A stretch of 18,457 bases of DNA from Nitrospirota bacterium. GTDB taxonomy: Bacteria; Nitrospirota_A; Leptospirillia; Leptospirillales; Leptospirillaceae. The notes beneath the pieces were generated by a model. It worked only from the letters and a program-made list of their open reading frames with translations, had not been told where the DNA came from and searched no databases. Positions 7,175-15,154 of this stretch are shown piece by piece. The DNA lies in NCBI GenBank assembly GCA_021838765.1, contig JAKCCY010000047.1, positions 1 through 18,457 of the forward strand, written 5' to 3'. Numbering within the stretch: position 1 is the stretch's first letter; each line of letters starts with the position of its first letter. Both the position numbers and the translations under genes were made by a program.

Positions 7175-8999
7175 GGGACAACTTTTGAAGTTTCAGCCTC
7201 ATTCTGAGAGCTTCAAGCGCACCCGGACTGACACCCTTTACCTGGAGAGCCTCATAAAAAGTCTTTGGGTTGGCCCTCCTCAGGCGCAGCATCATTTCGT
7301 TCGAAATTCCTGGAACCATCTCTTCGAGAACCGAGCCGGGAATCGGCGTATCCCCAGACAACGGACTTCTCGAATCATGGATCTGGATATATCCCTCATA
7401 TTTGACCTCAGACTCAAAAGCAATTTTCCAGGAAGCCGGCCACGAGGACATGCCGGACAAATCCTTCTCAAACAGGTCATCGAAGGAAACCTCCGGACGC
7501 CTCAGCTGATCGAGCGCCTTCTTGCCGCCCACCACCTTGCGGGAGACCTCCGCTCTTCCGGCAGAAAACTCCTCCATTTTCCGGAGAAAGCCCTGCTTTT
7601 CCTCTTCCCCCAGCAAACCGAGCTCTATTGCGACCGGAGACAGCCGCATATCGGCATTGTGGTATCGAAGGGACAACCTGTTTTCTGCCCTTGAAGTAAA
7701 CATGCGGTATGGCTCGTCGACACTCTGGGTCACGAGGTCGTCAACCATCACGCCAAGGTAGGACAAGCTCCGGTCCGGATACCAGGGAGAAGAACCGGAA
7801 GCACAGGCTGCGGCGTTGATCCCTGCCACAAGACCCTGCCCTGCCGCTTCCTCATATCCTGTCGTCCCGTTGATCTGCCCCGCGAGAAAAAGATTGTCGA
7901 GATGACGAACCTTCAGGCCATGATCGAGTTGGTCAGGAAAAACAAAATCATACTCAACCGCATACCCTGGCCGCATAATCACGGCTCTTTCAAGACCGGG
8001 GATCGATCCGACAATCTGTTCCTGAACATCGACAGGAAGGCTTGTCGAAATTCCGTTCGGATAGACTTCATCAATCCCCAACCCTTCTGGCTCGATAAAA
8101 ATGTGGTGAGAATCGCGGTCCGGAAACTTGACAATCTTGTCTTCGATCGAAGGACAGTAACGCGGACCAATGCCCTTGATCTTGCCACTGTATAACGGAG
8201 AGCGATCAAGGTTTTCCCGGATAATCTCTGATGTACGGGCCGTTGTCCTGGTCAAATGGCAGGGAATTTGCCCGCCTTCATAAAAAAGTCCACGTGTTTG
8301 GCCCGAAAAAAAGGAAGGAGGCTCATCGCCTGGCTGAATGACCATCTTCGACCAGTCAATGGTTTTTCCGGAAAGTCTCGGCGGGGTTCCTGTCTTGAGC
8401 CGTCCGAGCTGAAGACCGAGCTCCCCGGAAAGGGGGGCGGAGAGCCGTCGGGATGCCCTGTCTCCCGCCCTGCCTCCTTCCAGGGTCGAAAATCCCTGAT
8501 GAAGGATTCCTGAAAGGAATGTACCCGTGGTCAGGACAAACGATCTTGCGGAAATTCTTGTTTCATCGTGAAGCACGAGAGCCTCGACCCTGCTCCCTTT
8601 CCGCTCGACCCCCACAACCTCTCCCTGTCTCAGGGAGAGGCCGGGGAAAGACTCAAGACGCCTTCTCGCCAGATCCCTGTAGCGATATCGGTCCGTCTGA
8701 ACCCTCAGTGCCTGAACCGCATACCCCTTACGGGTGTTCAACATCCTGAACTGGAGACCGGACATGTCCGCCAGGCGACCCATGGCTCCCCCCATTGCTT
8801 CGATTTCGGCAACGATATGTCCCTTTCCGATCCCTCCCACGGAAGGATTACAGGACATTTGACCGATCAGATCGATATTCAGGGTTACCATCAGTGTTCT
8901 GAGCCCCATCCGGCATGCAGCCAGGGCCGCCTCAATACCGGAGTGTCCACCGCCAACGACAACCACATCCCAGGAATTCACCAGCCGCCCCCCAATCAC
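7164..8999 (-). CDS. mnmG: tRNA U34 modification enzyme MnmG (GidA)
   Basis: The FAD-dependent partner of MnmE; together they add aminomethyl or carboxymethylaminomethyl groups to C5 of U34 in certain tRNAs. The FAD-binding GGGHSG loop is near the N-terminus in WDVVVVGGGHSG. Other family signatures are CNPSVGGIGKGH, TGTFLSG, GRLKTGTPPRL, RYCPSIEDKI and GTTGYEEAAGQG, in the usual order. The start is uncertain: the frame is open to a TTG at 9011, but a GTG at 8999 overlaps the mnmE stop as GTGA (8996-8999) and is used here (611 aa). A GTG at 8981, after a G-run, is also possible (605 aa). The family is usually about 615-635 residues. Confidence 0.95.
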   Translation of the reverse strand: MIGGRLVNSWDVVVVGGGHSGIEAALAACRMGLRTLMVTLNIDLIGQMSCNPSVGGIGKGHIVAEIEAMGGAMGRLADMSGLQFRMLNTRKGYAVQALRVQTDRYRYRDLARRRLESFPGLSLRQGEVVGVERKGSRVEALVLHDETRISARSFVLTTGTFLSGILHQGFSTLEGGRAGDRASRRLSAPLSGELGLQLGRLKTGTPPRLSGKTIDWSKMVIQPGDEPPSFFSGQTRGLFYEGGQIPCHLTRTTARTSEIIRENLDRSPLYSGKIKGIGPRYCPSIEDKIVKFPDRDSHHIFIEPEGLGIDEVYPNGISTSLPVDVQEQIVGSIPGLERAVIMRPGYAVEYDFVFPDQLDHGLKVRHLDNLFLAGQINGTTGYEEAAGQGLVAGINAAACASGSSPWYPDRSLSYLGVMVDDLVTQSVDEPYRMFTSRAENRLSLRYHNADMRLSPVAIELGLLGEEEKQGFLRKMEEFSAGRAEVSRKVVGGKKALDQLRRPEVSFDDLFEKDLSGMSSWPASWKIAFESEVKYEGYIQIHDSRSPLSGDTPIPGSVLEEMVPGISNEMMLRLRRANPKTFYEALQVKGVSPGALEALRMRLKLQKLSHDI

Positions 9000-10345
9000 T
9001 TTCCGATACAAAAAGTCGAAAAAATTCGATCATACACTTCCTGATGGGACACAATCCCAAACAAATCTTCCCACTCTCTGCGCACCTGCTCAAGTCCGTG
9101 GAGGGATTCCAGAAGCTGACCGCCTGAAAGAGGGATTCTGGCGGCTCTCAATGAGCGCTGAAAGCGCATGAGAAGGTCGAGCCTCACCCTGGATGCCCCG
9201 CCCTGGACGTCTTGGGAGTTTCCCTCATAATAGACCCTGGCTCTCTCCTCTATCGCCCCGAGCAGATCCGGAAGCCCTTTTCCGGTGCGCGACGACACAG
9301 GGTACAAAGAAGTCCCGGGAAAGAGTTTCCCGATCAACTCACCCAGAGCGGCTTTGGAGAGAAGGTCAGACTTGTTGAGAACCGTGATCGACTCCCCCCG
9401 ATGGACCAGGGACACAGGAGAGGGATCTTCCGGCGTTCTCAGAAAAACAACGAGAGAGGTCTCTTTTAAAAGAGACCTGGTCATCCGGATTCCCTCCTTT
9501 TCAAGGGGATCATCGGTCGTCCGGATTCCTGCTGTATCGAGAAAAATCACATCGCCAAAAGACGTTGGATATCGACCTTCTATGACATCCCTGGTCGTCC
9601 CGGGAACCGTCGACACAATCGCTCTGGTTTCTCCAAGAATACGGTTAAAAAGGCTCGATTTGCCGCTATTGGGATGTCCTACGAGGGCAACCGTAAATCC
9701 CGAACGCCTCTTCAGCCCTTTTTTCTGGTCCCGGACCATTAAAGACAGCTTCAGGAGGAGCTGGTCCATGCGCGAAAGAAGATCGGCAAGGACAGGAGAC
9801 TCCTCTTCAGGCAGATCAAGATGATCGACCATCACATAAAAATGGGCGAGAAGAGAAACCAGCTCATCTCTCAGCCGGGAGAGCGGATCGGCTGATGGAG
9901 ACAGAAAATGATTCAATCCCTGAAGGTAGCTCTGGTAAGAAGGGGCCTGAATCATCCTGTTCAGTGACTCGGCCTTCAAAAGGCTCATTTTCTGATGCAG
10001 GAACGCCCGGTAAGAAAACTCTCCGGGTTTTGCCGGACGGGCTCCCAGGGAAACGAGAAAATTCTGGATTTGTCGCAGTGAGTGGAGATTTCCATGCATC
10101 TGGAGTTCAAGGACATCTTCCCCTGTAAAACTGTCCGGACCCCGAAAAAACAGGACAATCCCCTCATCAATGGGAGTCCCGTCAGGATTGACGATACAGG
10201 TCAGATAGGCATGGCGGGGAGTCGGAGATTCCGGAAAAGGGGAGAATACCTTGCCAAAAGAAGCGATCAGATCAGGCCCTGACAAACGCACGATTCCCAG
10301 GGGACCGGGAAGCGGAGGTGTCGCCAGGGCAACGATCTGGTCCAT
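8996..10345 (-). CDS. mnmE: tRNA U34 modification GTPase MnmE (TrmE)
   Basis: A 449-residue GTPase that works with MnmG on C5 of U34. The N-terminal folate-binding domain occupies about residues 1-117, and a helical domain flanks the inserted G domain (about 216-370). G-domain motifs are complete: G1 GHPNSGKS at 223-230, TT at 250-251, G3 DTAG at 270-273 and G4 NKSD at 324-327. The C-terminus ends in FCIGK, with the invariant catalytic cysteine at 446. The segment around GEFSYRAFLHQKMSLL is more divergent than in enterobacterial MnmE. The ATG at 10345 has AGGAG about 7 nt upstream. It lies 15 bp after yidC. Confidence 0.96.
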   Translation of the reverse strand: MDQIVALATPPLPGPLGIVRLSGPDLIASFGKVFSPFPESPTPRHAYLTCIVNPDGTPIDEGIVLFFRGPDSFTGEDVLELQMHGNLHSLRQIQNFLVSLGARPAKPGEFSYRAFLHQKMSLLKAESLNRMIQAPSYQSYLQGLNHFLSPSADPLSRLRDELVSLLAHFYVMVDHLDLPEEESPVLADLLSRMDQLLLKLSLMVRDQKKGLKRRSGFTVALVGHPNSGKSSLFNRILGETRAIVSTVPGTTRDVIEGRYPTSFGDVIFLDTAGIRTTDDPLEKEGIRMTRSLLKETSLVVFLRTPEDPSPVSLVHRGESITVLNKSDLLSKAALGELIGKLFPGTSLYPVSSRTGKGLPDLLGAIEERARVYYEGNSQDVQGGASRVRLDLLMRFQRSLRAARIPLSGGQLLESLHGLEQVRREWEDLFGIVSHQEVYDRIFSTFCIGK

Positions 10346-10360
10346 GCGGGACTCCTGGTG

Positions 10361-11893
10361 TCAGGCGGACTGTTTCTTCAGGTAGCTCGTCGTCAGATAC
10401 TGCTGGAGTATCGTCAACATATTGTTGACCAGCCAGTACAAAACGAGACCTGAAGGAAAATTCAGAAAGAAAAACGTCATGATGACAGGGACGACCATCA
10501 TGACTTTCTGCTGGACAGGGTCGGGCGAAGCCGGATTGAGGCGATACTGAAGGATCATCGTCAATCCCATGAGGACGGGAAGGATATAATAGGGATCCTT
10601 CAGGGAAAGATCATGGATCCAGAGCAGAAAAGGAGCCTGCCGCAACTCGACCGTATTGTTCAGAATGTTATAAAGAGCCACAAAAACAGGGATCTGGACC
10701 AGCATGGGGAGACATCCTCCCAGAGGATTGACCCGACGCTCCTTGTAAAGTGCCATCAACGCCTGATTGAGGGCCGCCTTGTCATCCTTGTACTGGTTCT
10801 GGAGCTTCTTGATCTCGGGCTGAAGAGTCTGCATCTGATGGATGCTTCGGTAACTCATAAAGGCAAGAGGAGAGAAAATAAGCTTGATGATAATCGTGAC
10901 CAGAATGATCGCCAGACCATAATTATGAAGGACATGATGGAGATAGGTCATCAGCAGGAACAAAGGCTTGGCAATCAGGCTGATAAACATGATGCGGCCA
11001 AACATAAACCACCCGAAATCGATCGTATCAATCAGGGAAGGATTCTGGGCTTTCAGAAGAGAGTATCTTTTGGGTTCTCCGATGACCGAGAAGGAAGCAT
11101 CCCCCAGTGTTTCCATCTGGATCCAGGAATTGGCTCCCGAACGTCGTATTTCTGAAAGGGAGATCCCTTTTTGGCCGGAAAAGAGCCCAATAAAATACTT
11201 GTCTTCGTTTCCGAGCCAGGCAAGCGGGTGATCGAAAGAGAAAACCCCATCTTTCTTGACCTCCTCCATCTTCCCTTCGGTCGAATGGATCGGCCCCTGA
11301 AACTCCGTCCCGTAACTCTGCGTAATCCGGGACAATCCAAAATTTTCTCCGGATCCGAAAACAACGGCAGCCTTTCCGGGATTGCTGATCGATACAGCGA
11401 CGTCATAGCCCGAGGAAGGAAGGGTAAAAGACAGGGTTACAGGGCTCCCGTTAACCATGAACCTCTCCTCGAGGCGAGCGGTTCCGGCTGTAAGGGAACG
11501 GGAGGTCGCGGATAACGGAGTGCCATTTAAGGTGATCGATACGGGATAAAGGGGGATCAGTGTCCCTGAGGACTTGGTGTAGAGCCCCATGGAAGAAAAC
11601 CCCGGCTTCCTGGGAAGAAGCTCCAGGGGCTTCCCGTTCGAAATATGGGAATAGTGGGCGAGCTGCCACCCAACAATCTGGCCGGATTTCAGGGAAATGG
11701 TCCAATGGACATCTGATCCGTTGATGGAAGAGAGGGCTGTCAGGGGATCATCAACCATCGGGATCGACAGCGCTTCAAGTGTCTTCTGCGCCGTTGGCGG
11801 AAGCTCCTTGGTTTTCGGTTTCTCCCAGATGGTATAAATGAGAAAGTTGAACGCCAGAACAATCAAAACAACCGGAAGGAGTTTTTTCAACAT
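10361..11893 (-). CDS. yidC: Membrane protein insertase YidC
   Basis: Inserts and folds inner-membrane proteins, alone or with SecYEG. The 510 residues show the Gram-negative architecture: an N-terminal membrane segment (about 5-23), a large periplasmic beta-rich domain (about 50-285), then the conserved core of about five membrane spans (from about 300). Family motifs include NYGLAIILVTIIIKLIFSPL (324-343) and NPLGGCLPMLVQIPVFVALY (389-408). The position of the functionally important arginine of E. coli YidC (R366) appears to be K337 here, a common conservative change. The cytoplasmic C1 hairpin (about 350-388) is rich in Lys, Gln and Glu. It follows yidD by 60 bp; its ATG at 11893 has only a distant AAGGAAAGG. 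Confidence 0.96.
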   Translation of the reverse strand: MLKKLLPVVLIVLAFNFLIYTIWEKPKTKELPPTAQKTLEALSIPMVDDPLTALSSINGSDVHWTISLKSGQIVGWQLAHYSHISNGKPLELLPRKPGFSSMGLYTKSSGTLIPLYPVSITLNGTPLSATSRSLTAGTARLEERFMVNGSPVTLSFTLPSSGYDVAVSISNPGKAAVVFGSGENFGLSRITQSYGTEFQGPIHSTEGKMEEVKKDGVFSFDHPLAWLGNEDKYFIGLFSGQKGISLSEIRRSGANSWIQMETLGDASFSVIGEPKRYSLLKAQNPSLIDTIDFGWFMFGRIMFISLIAKPLFLLMTYLHHVLHNYGLAIILVTIIIKLIFSPLAFMSYRSIHQMQTLQPEIKKLQNQYKDDKAALNQALMALYKERRVNPLGGCLPMLVQIPVFVALYNILNNTVELRQAPFLLWIHDLSLKDPYYILPVLMGLTMILQYRLNPASPDPVQQKVMMVVPVIMTFFFLNFPSGLVLYWLVNNMLTILQQYLTTSYLKKQSA

Positions 11894-11953
11894 TGAGCTC
11901 AGAACCTTTCCTTCATATCCGATAATTAGGAAGAGAGATTTCAGACGGGGTGA

Positions 11954-12256
11954 CTAGGGATCGTCCCTGCCCCCGGAATGGAATGGATTGCACCGAAGGA
12001 TTCTCCAGAGGGATTTTCGAAATGCCTTGAAAAAAGAGTATTTCCGAAAAGCCTCGGCAGCATAGGATGAGCATGTGGGTTCAAACCGGCAAGACGGAGC
12101 CAGCCATGGGGACATGAACCGCTTGTAAGCAACGATCAGACCGATCGAGACTCGTCTGGCTGCACCCGCAGGATCTCCTTCAGGGCCTTCTGCAGATGAG
12201 CCTGCATGAGGAGAAACTCGACACTGATCGCCGGACGCCTTCCCATGAAAATCCAT
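11954..12256 (-). CDS. yidD: YidD-family membrane protein insertion factor, overlapping rnpA
   Basis: A small, basic, membrane-associated protein thought to assist YidC. The conserved region starts at about residue 35 and contains SPWLAPSCRFEPTCSSYA, with C56, C62 and C89, and ends in NPFHSGGRDDP. The usual YidD is about 70-85 residues, starting just ahead of the segment RVSIGLIVAYKRF. Here no ATG, GTG or TTG occurs in frame between 12256 and the internal Met48. The ATG at 12256 has GGAGGG at 12260-12265, so the protein is probably 100 residues with about 34 extra N-terminal ones. Those residues are read out of frame from the end of rnpA (121-bp overlap). A non-standard start near 12150 is the alternative. 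Identity is certain; the start is less so. Confidence 0.85.
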   Translation of the reverse strand: MDFHGKASGDQCRVSPHAGSSAEGPEGDPAGAARRVSIGLIVAYKRFMSPWLAPSCRFEPTCSSYAAEAFRKYSFFKAFRKSLWRILRCNPFHSGGRDDP

Positions 12257-12477
12257 TGGCCCTCCGAAATAATGCCAAGAGGCCGGACCGCTTCGCGTAT
12301 CCGGCGACGGATACGATTTCTCTCATGGGCTTTGCCAAGCTTGCGGCCCGAGATGACTGAAACCTGAAAAACATCGCCTGGCTTGTAAAATACGACACAT
12401 TCCTGGAGGGAAATCTTGCGGGAAGGACTCCGGATCATCTCCTGGATCTGGGACTTTCTCAGAGGAACCCACTTCAA
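12136..12477 (-). CDS. rnpA: Ribonuclease P protein component
   Basis: The basic protein subunit of RNase P, which helps the RNA subunit cleave 5' leaders from precursor tRNAs. The signature RNR region KLGKAHERNRIRRRIRE is at residues 46-62 of 113. Length is typical. The N-terminal LRKSQIQEMIR matches the usual first helix, so the TTG at 12477 is preferred over an internal ATG at 12438, although it lacks a good Shine-Dalgarno sequence. Translation may be coupled to rpmH, which ends 16 bp upstream. The last 121 bp are shared, in another frame, with yidD. Confidence 0.94.
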   Translation of the reverse strand: MKWVPLRKSQIQEMIRSPSRKISLQECVVFYKPGDVFQVSVISGRKLGKAHERNRIRRRIREAVRPLGIISEGQWIFMGRRPAISVEFLLMQAHLQKALKEILRVQPDESRSV

Positions 12478-12493
12478 GCGACGAAAACCTGAA

Positions 12494-12628
12494 TCAAACG
12501 GTCAGGCGATGACGACCCTTTGCCCTGCGCCTTTTAATAACATTGCGCCCTTGTGGAGTGGACATTCTCTTCATAAAACCATGAGTTCTCTTGCGCCGCA
12601 GGTTACTTGGCTTGAATGTAATGGACAT
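12494..12628 (-). CDS. rpmH: 50S ribosomal protein bL34
   Basis: A 44-residue ribosomal protein of the large subunit. It begins [18 protein letters not shown], continues [20 protein letters not shown] and ends GRHRLTV, which is the textbook bL34 sequence. The ATG is at 12628 with AAGGGAG about 10 nt upstream, and the TGA is at 12494-12496. rpmH-rnpA-yidD-yidC is the conserved order near bacterial replication origins. Confidence 0.97.
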   Translation of the reverse strand: MSITFKPSNLRRKRTHGFMKRMSTPQGRNVIKRRRAKGRHRLTV

Positions 12629-12652
12629 CTGAAAAATTCTCCCTTAATGATT

Positions 12653-12669
12653 GGGGGGCAGAGCCCCCC
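12653..12669. other. G/C hairpin between rplI and rpmH
   Basis: GGGGGGC-AGA-GCCCCCC is a perfect 7-bp stem with a 3-nt loop. It lies in the rplI-rpmH gap and is flanked by the direct repeat TGATTGG (12648-12654 and 12670-12676). There is no T-run on either side, so it is not a standard intrinsic terminator. It could act as a processing or attenuation stem separating rplI from the rpmH operon. The rpmH promoter is not evident; CTTGTACAAG at 12682-12691 is a small palindrome in the same gap. Confidence 0.5.
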
Positions 12670-12698
12670 TGATTGGTAACGCTTGTACAAGTCCGATT

Positions 12699-13154
12699 TC
12701 AGGCGGACGGAACCAGGACAACCTTCAGGTTGGTCTGAACTTTTTCCCCGAGACGGACGGGAACAACACAATGCCCCAGTTCCTTGATGGGACGCTCGAG
12801 ATGGATTTGCTTGCGATCGAGGTGAATGTCGTGTTTCTGCAAACCATCGACAATATCCTGAGCCGTAACAGAACCAAACAGACGATCGGCATCACCAACC
12901 TTGACAGAAAGGGAAAGTTCCATCTCTGAAAGTTGTCCTGCCAGAACCAGAAGCGACTGGTGATGCTTCTCGGCCCGTTCCTTGGCCTGTTTCCTGTGGA
13001 GCTCAACAAGCTCGAGATTATGCCTGTCCGCTTCGATGACCAACTGCTTGGGCATCAGAAAGTTTCTTGCAAACCCCTTTGATACCTGTACGAGATCCCC
13101 AGCTTTTCCCAATTTTTCAACATCTTGCTTTAAAATGACAGATACTTTGCTCAT
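12699..13154 (-). CDS. rplI: 50S ribosomal protein bL9
   Basis: A 151-residue large-subunit protein with two RNA-binding domains joined by a long helix. The N-terminal domain has the signature GKAGDLVQVSKGFARNFLMP (residues 16-35). The connecting charged helix follows (about 40-75), then the C-terminal domain with LFGSVTAQDI. The frame is open to 13211, but the ATG at 13154 has AAAGGAGGAG just upstream and gives the conserved start MSKVSVILKQDV. The usual partners rpsF, ssb and rpsR are not adjacent; rplI has its own promoter (13183-13211). Confidence 0.96.
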   Translation of the reverse strand: MSKVSVILKQDVEKLGKAGDLVQVSKGFARNFLMPKQLVIEADRHNLELVELHRKQAKERAEKHHQSLLVLAGQLSEMELSLSVKVGDADRLFGSVTAQDIVDGLQKHDIHLDRKQIHLERPIKELGHCVVPVRLGEKVQTNLKVVLVPSA

Positions 13155-13182
13155 GGCTCCTCCTTTAATCCTTAACCGGGGA

Positions 13183-13211
13183 AAGTTATCAGATCTGAAC
13201 AATCGAGTCAA
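13183..13211 (-). promoter_or_regulatory. Sigma70-like promoter for rplI
   Basis: On the minus strand TTGACT (13206-13211) is followed by a 17-nt spacer and TAACTT (13183-13188). It stands about 28 bp upstream of the rplI ATG and is the best promoter at the head of the long minus-strand gene run. The -10 match is only moderate. Confidence 0.55.
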
Positions 13212-13558
13212 TGCTTATTCGCTCCCCGAAAACCGAAACGAGCAGGAATCAACCTCGATTTTTGGACGATCTGAAAAATGAACCAACCGGATGAGCATGG
13301 GGTCATGAAATAGCCCCCACAACTTTTGTAGATAGATCAACATTTTTGTTCTCATTGATTCCGTTTTTTATCCAGAAATCCGAAAAAAGGACGCCTGATC
13401 CGGCTCCTGTTCATTGGCATGCATATTGCTCAAGACATTCATCAATCCAGGCTGACGCAAGCCTGCCGGTCACAATCTGTTCCATCCCCTGTCGATGCTG
13501 TTTTTCACCATTCAAAGCGAAGGAGCCGTCGCCCATCACTTGCGGGCGAATTTGGACA
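13212..13558. other. Intergenic stretch without a convincing gene
   Basis: About 350 bp between the rplI promoter and the transporter start. It holds a weak hairpin (TGGGG at 13298-13302 with CCCCA at 13315-13319). It also has a 6-bp stem CAGGCT/AGCCTG (13448-13453 with 13460-13465, loop GACGCA) in what would be the transporter leader. Frames are open on both strands, including a minus-strand frame ending at 13411 with plausible-looking residues, but none has a ribosome-binding site or recognisable motif. Confidence 0.4.
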
Positions 13559-15154
13559 ATGAACCGCCTATACTGCATTTTTTCAAAAACCGGTTTCGGG
13601 ACACTCCGACCCAAAGAACTATGGGGCTCTCTCTTTGACCTCTGGTTCCTTGTACCCATGACAGGGATACTCATCGATTCGGAGTCGGGAGGAGATGCCC
13701 ACAGTCTGGGGAGAAACTTCCTGTACCTCGGAAGTGCCTACCTTCTGTCCGCGATACTCTTCAAAACCCCGCTTCCCCTTCAGCCGCTCAAGGTCTGGGC
13801 CTTTCTGTTTCTCATCCTACATCCGACACCCCTGATCGCCTCCATATCGGCAGCTCTGCTGGGACTGCTCCTCTTCCTTTCAGGACGGCTGGGAGTCACC
13901 GATGCCCTTTCCGAAAAACTTGACGACGCGGCCATCCGGAGCGTAAAGCGGGCGGTCTCGATCTATGTCTATATCGTTGGCGCCATCTCTCTTGGACTCT
14001 GGCTGCTCCATCAGGTTCCGGGGATCGATCTTTCCCGATTTCCAGGGTCGATCCGGGGGAACGAACCCCAAGCCCCTGGATCCCTTCTCGATCTCCTTCT
14101 CCTGGTTCTTCCCCAACTCCCGGTCACACTTGTCAACGGAGTCCTGGCAACGGTCCGGGAAAAGCAGGCCACAGAAACACTCTCGGAAACATCCCGGCGA
14201 AGGCTGACCGGAGACAACACTTCCTGCTGGCTTGGACTTGCAAACTTACTGGCCGGCGCTCTGGGGCTGCTTCCGTTCTGCCATGGATCCGGCGGTCTCC
14301 GGTCTTACCGGAAATACGGCATCCGGACAATTTTCCCATCACTGTGTTCATCCTCCGTACTGATCGTCCTGGGGGTCATTCTTGTACGGGGGAACTTTAT
14401 TCTTCCCAAAACAGCATTCTTTGCGATTTTTCTCGCGGGATTTCTTTTTGCGGAATACCTGATAACGCGGAAGGAGGCTCCGAAAAACGGTTCCAGGGGG
14501 ATGGCCCAGGCCAGCCACAACAAGGACAGAAGCCCTCTCGGTGTCTGGATCCTCTCGGGAGGGATGCTCTCCGGTCTGGTGGCTCTTGGCGGAATCCCTG
14601 CGGTTCTGGTTTTTCTTCTGGGAATGAACACCTTCATGACGCTTTCAAAAAGCAGTCATTCCAGGGAAAGGGTCGAAAGACAGGGAACGGTCGTCACGTG
14701 TACAGCAGGAACTGCCATCCCTGAAAAAGTCTCCGGAGCAGCCGGACAGCCGGAAACTGCGGAGAGGAGCGCGGAACTCTCCATGGAAAAGACCTTCCAT
14801 GGGGGAAACTCCTGCTGCCTCCCTCCGGAAAGCGGTCTCTTGGGGGCAACCGATGGATCTTCCCCCGAAATCCACTCATCGATCTTCCCATCGACATCTC
14901 CCCTCTTTTCCAATCCGGCCATTCTCGCTTCCTCCCCTGTCCGGGGCGATCCAAAATGGATCCCATTCATCGGCGACCTTGATCGACGCCCGCGAGAAAC
15001 GACCAACCGCACTCTGACCAGCCTTCTTTTCCTGTTTTTCTTTTTCTTCTTCCCGTTTCTAAACCTATCCGGCACCACCCGTAAAGCGACCGGCATCATT
15101 CCAGCTGCCAGGGAAACAGTCTTCTCCGGCCCAACCCGAATCCGCGCCCCCTAA
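13559..15154 (+). CDS. MOT1-family (molybdate-type) membrane transporter with C-terminal extension
   Basis: A polytopic inner-membrane protein resembling the MOT1 group of molybdate/sulfate-like transporters. Two family hallmarks are visible: PLPLQPLK at residues 71-78 (family form P-x-P-x-Q-P-M-K) and LPFCHGSGGLRSYRKYGIRT at 238-257 (family form P-x-C-H-G-x-G-G-L...Y-x-G-x-R). About nine to ten hydrophobic segments lie between residues 20 and 390. After these comes a polar, Ser/Pro/Gly-rich region of about 110 residues, one more very hydrophobic Phe/Leu-rich segment near residue 500, and a basic tail, giving 531 aa against roughly 400-450 in the family. The frame is open to 13346, but that part is not protein-like and starts with an unsupported TTG. 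The ATG at 13559 is chosen, though its ribosome site is weak. Substrate is inferred from family only; no moa/mod genes are near. Confidence 0.7.
   Translation: MNRLYCIFSKTGFGTLRPKELWGSLFDLWFLVPMTGILIDSESGGDAHSLGRNFLYLGSAYLLSAILFKTPLPLQPLKVWAFLFLILHPTPLIASISAALLGLLLFLSGRLGVTDALSEKLDDAAIRSVKRAVSIYVYIVGAISLGLWLLHQVPGIDLSRFPGSIRGNEPQAPGSLLDLLLLVLPQLPVTLVNGVLATVREKQATETLSETSRRRLTGDNTSCWLGLANLLAGALGLLPFCHGSGGLRSYRKYGIRTIFPSLCSSSVLIVLGVILVRGNFILPKTAFFAIFLAGFLFAEYLITRKEAPKNGSRGMAQASHNKDRSPLGVWILSGGMLSGLVALGGIPAVLVFLLGMNTFMTLSKSSHSRERVERQGTVVTCTAGTAIPEKVSGAAGQPETAERSAELSMEKTFHGGNSCCLPPESGLLGATDGSSPEIHSSIFPSTSPLFSNPAILASSPVRGDPKWIPFIGDLDRRPRETTNRTLTSLLFLFFFFFFPFLNLSGTTRKATGIIPAARETVFSGPTRIRAP

Noticed and set aside
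8285..8299. CACGTG within mnmG, considered as a second parS
   Set aside because: Flanks do not match the parS consensus and the site is not palindromic beyond the core.
13278..13313. Possible 11-residue leader peptide
   Set aside because: No ribosome-binding site and no codon pattern suggesting attenuation.
13368..13376. DnaA-box-like TTATCCAGA
   Set aside because: A single site with one mismatch and no cluster or AT-rich unwinding element. Insufficient to propose an origin.
13346..13558. N-terminal extension of the transporter frame from a TTG at 13346
   Set aside because: The TTG has no Shine-Dalgarno sequence. The encoded stretch is Cys/Pro/Ser-rich and unlike the family, whose first membrane segment begins shortly after the ATG at 13559.
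13411..13674. Minus-strand ORF of 87 codons with plausible-looking residues near its end (VTGRLASAWIDECLEQY)
   Set aside because: It overlaps the start of the transporter, none of its three possible ATG starts has a ribosome-binding site, and no family is recognisable. It could be a remnant but cannot be supported.
14656..15099. Minus-strand ORF of 147 codons opposite the transporter's C-terminal part
   Set aside because: Composition (Arg/Lys/Gly/Ser runs) is that of an antisense shadow, with no motif.
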